A DNA stretch of 64,000 nucleotides from Rhodococcus spongiicola. GTDB taxonomy: Bacteria; Actinomycetota; Actinomycetes; Mycobacteriales; Mycobacteriaceae. Where the stretch lies: assembly GCF_004011835.1 (NCBI RefSeq), contig NZ_RKLN01000001.1, positions 682,001 through 746,000 of the forward strand. The letters run 5' to 3'. Shown piece after piece: positions 63,768 to 64,000 of this stretch (its first letter is position 1; each line of letters begins with the position of its first letter). The notes beneath the pieces were generated by a model. That model ran no database searches, was not told the origin of the DNA, and saw only the letters and a list, made by a program, of their open reading frames with translations. Position numbers and translations under genes: made by a program.

Positions 63768-64000
63768 TCAGGCGGTCAGGACGCCGTCGAGGACCGAGTA
63801 GAACATGCCCAGCCCGTCGTCGCTAGGCCCGGTGAGCGGCTCGGTGGCGTGCTCGGGGTGTGGCATGAGTCCGACGACCCGACCGTTGGCCGACGCGATG
63901 CCGGCGATTCCGCGCTGCGAGCCGTTGGGGTTGTCGCCGGCGTAGCGGAACACCACGCGCCCCTCGCCCTCGAGCTCGTCGAGCACCTTGTCGGACGCCT
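63768..64000 (-). CDS. purQ: Phosphoribosylformylglycinamidine synthase subunit PurQ (C-terminal part)
   Basis: The last 77 or so residues of the glutaminase subunit; the frame continues past the window edge. [28 protein letters not shown] carries the catalytic His-x-Glu of class I glutaminases. Delivers ammonia to PurL. Confidence 0.93.
   Translation of the reverse strand, partial: ASDKVLDELEGEGRVVFRYAGDNPNGSQRGIAGIASANGRVVGLMPHPEHATEPLTGPSDDGLGMFYSVLDGVLTA

Overview
The window is high-GC actinobacterial DNA from a mycolic-acid-bacteria relative, most likely Rhodococcus or a close neighbour. Evidence: a mycothiol synthase gene (mshD), a GlnR-type regulator, an F420/PPOX-type oxidoreductase, abundant GTG starts, leaderless promoters, and gene order from dusB to pepC that mirrors the M. 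tuberculosis Rv0800-Rv0823 block (from memory of that genome). Species cannot be fixed from sequence alone. About 50 protein genes and six tRNAs fill nearly all of it.

Layout. 0.1-8 kb: type I DAHP synthase preceded by an aromatic-rich leader peptide, metE, a beta-hydroxyacid-dehydrogenase-type enzyme, a GNAT acetyltransferase and a ClpC-type ATPase with an HspR (HAIR) operator. 8-16.2 kb: an accessory catabolic/uptake island: an IclR regulator, a DUF6282 amidohydrolase-like protein, a nitrilase-superfamily hydrolase, a divergent alpha/beta-hydrolase lacking the nucleophilic serine, and a four-gene quaternary-amine/osmoprotectant-type ABC importer. Three exact GTTGC-N7-GCAAC sites and one near-match lie at its promoters, suggesting one regulon. 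16.2-21.5 kb: VOC and SDR genes, an RluA pseudouridine synthase, tRNA genes (Phe-Asp duplicated in tandem, Glu, Lys), a ScbR-like TetR regulator and a membrane protein.

21.7-40 kb: dusB, DUF5996, an LCP cell-wall ligase, phoU, a liv-type importer whose two permeases and one ATPase are fused in one polypeptide, an EEP phosphohydrolase, pstSCAB, mshD, glnR and lmeA. phoU and pstS are 10 kb apart but each has a contiguous pair of 11-bp PHO-box units upstream. 39.7-42.7 kb: a leaderless polycysteine leader peptide ahead of cysA2-sseC2, a 32-residue membrane peptide, a nitrobindin-like protein, an ABM monooxygenase and a sequence that can fold as a three-way junction. 42.9-49 kb: cydABDC. 49-64 kb: pabC, ygfZ, MOSC, asparaginase II, DUF3073, purM, purF, purL, pepC and the end of purQ, with several short tandem arrays (15-17 bp period) in the spacers.

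The most informative signals are regulatory: two amino-acid-sensing leader peptides with the same leaderless layout (TANNNT, seven bases, GTG), the IclR operator set, the two PHO boxes, the HAIR site and the three-way-junction element.
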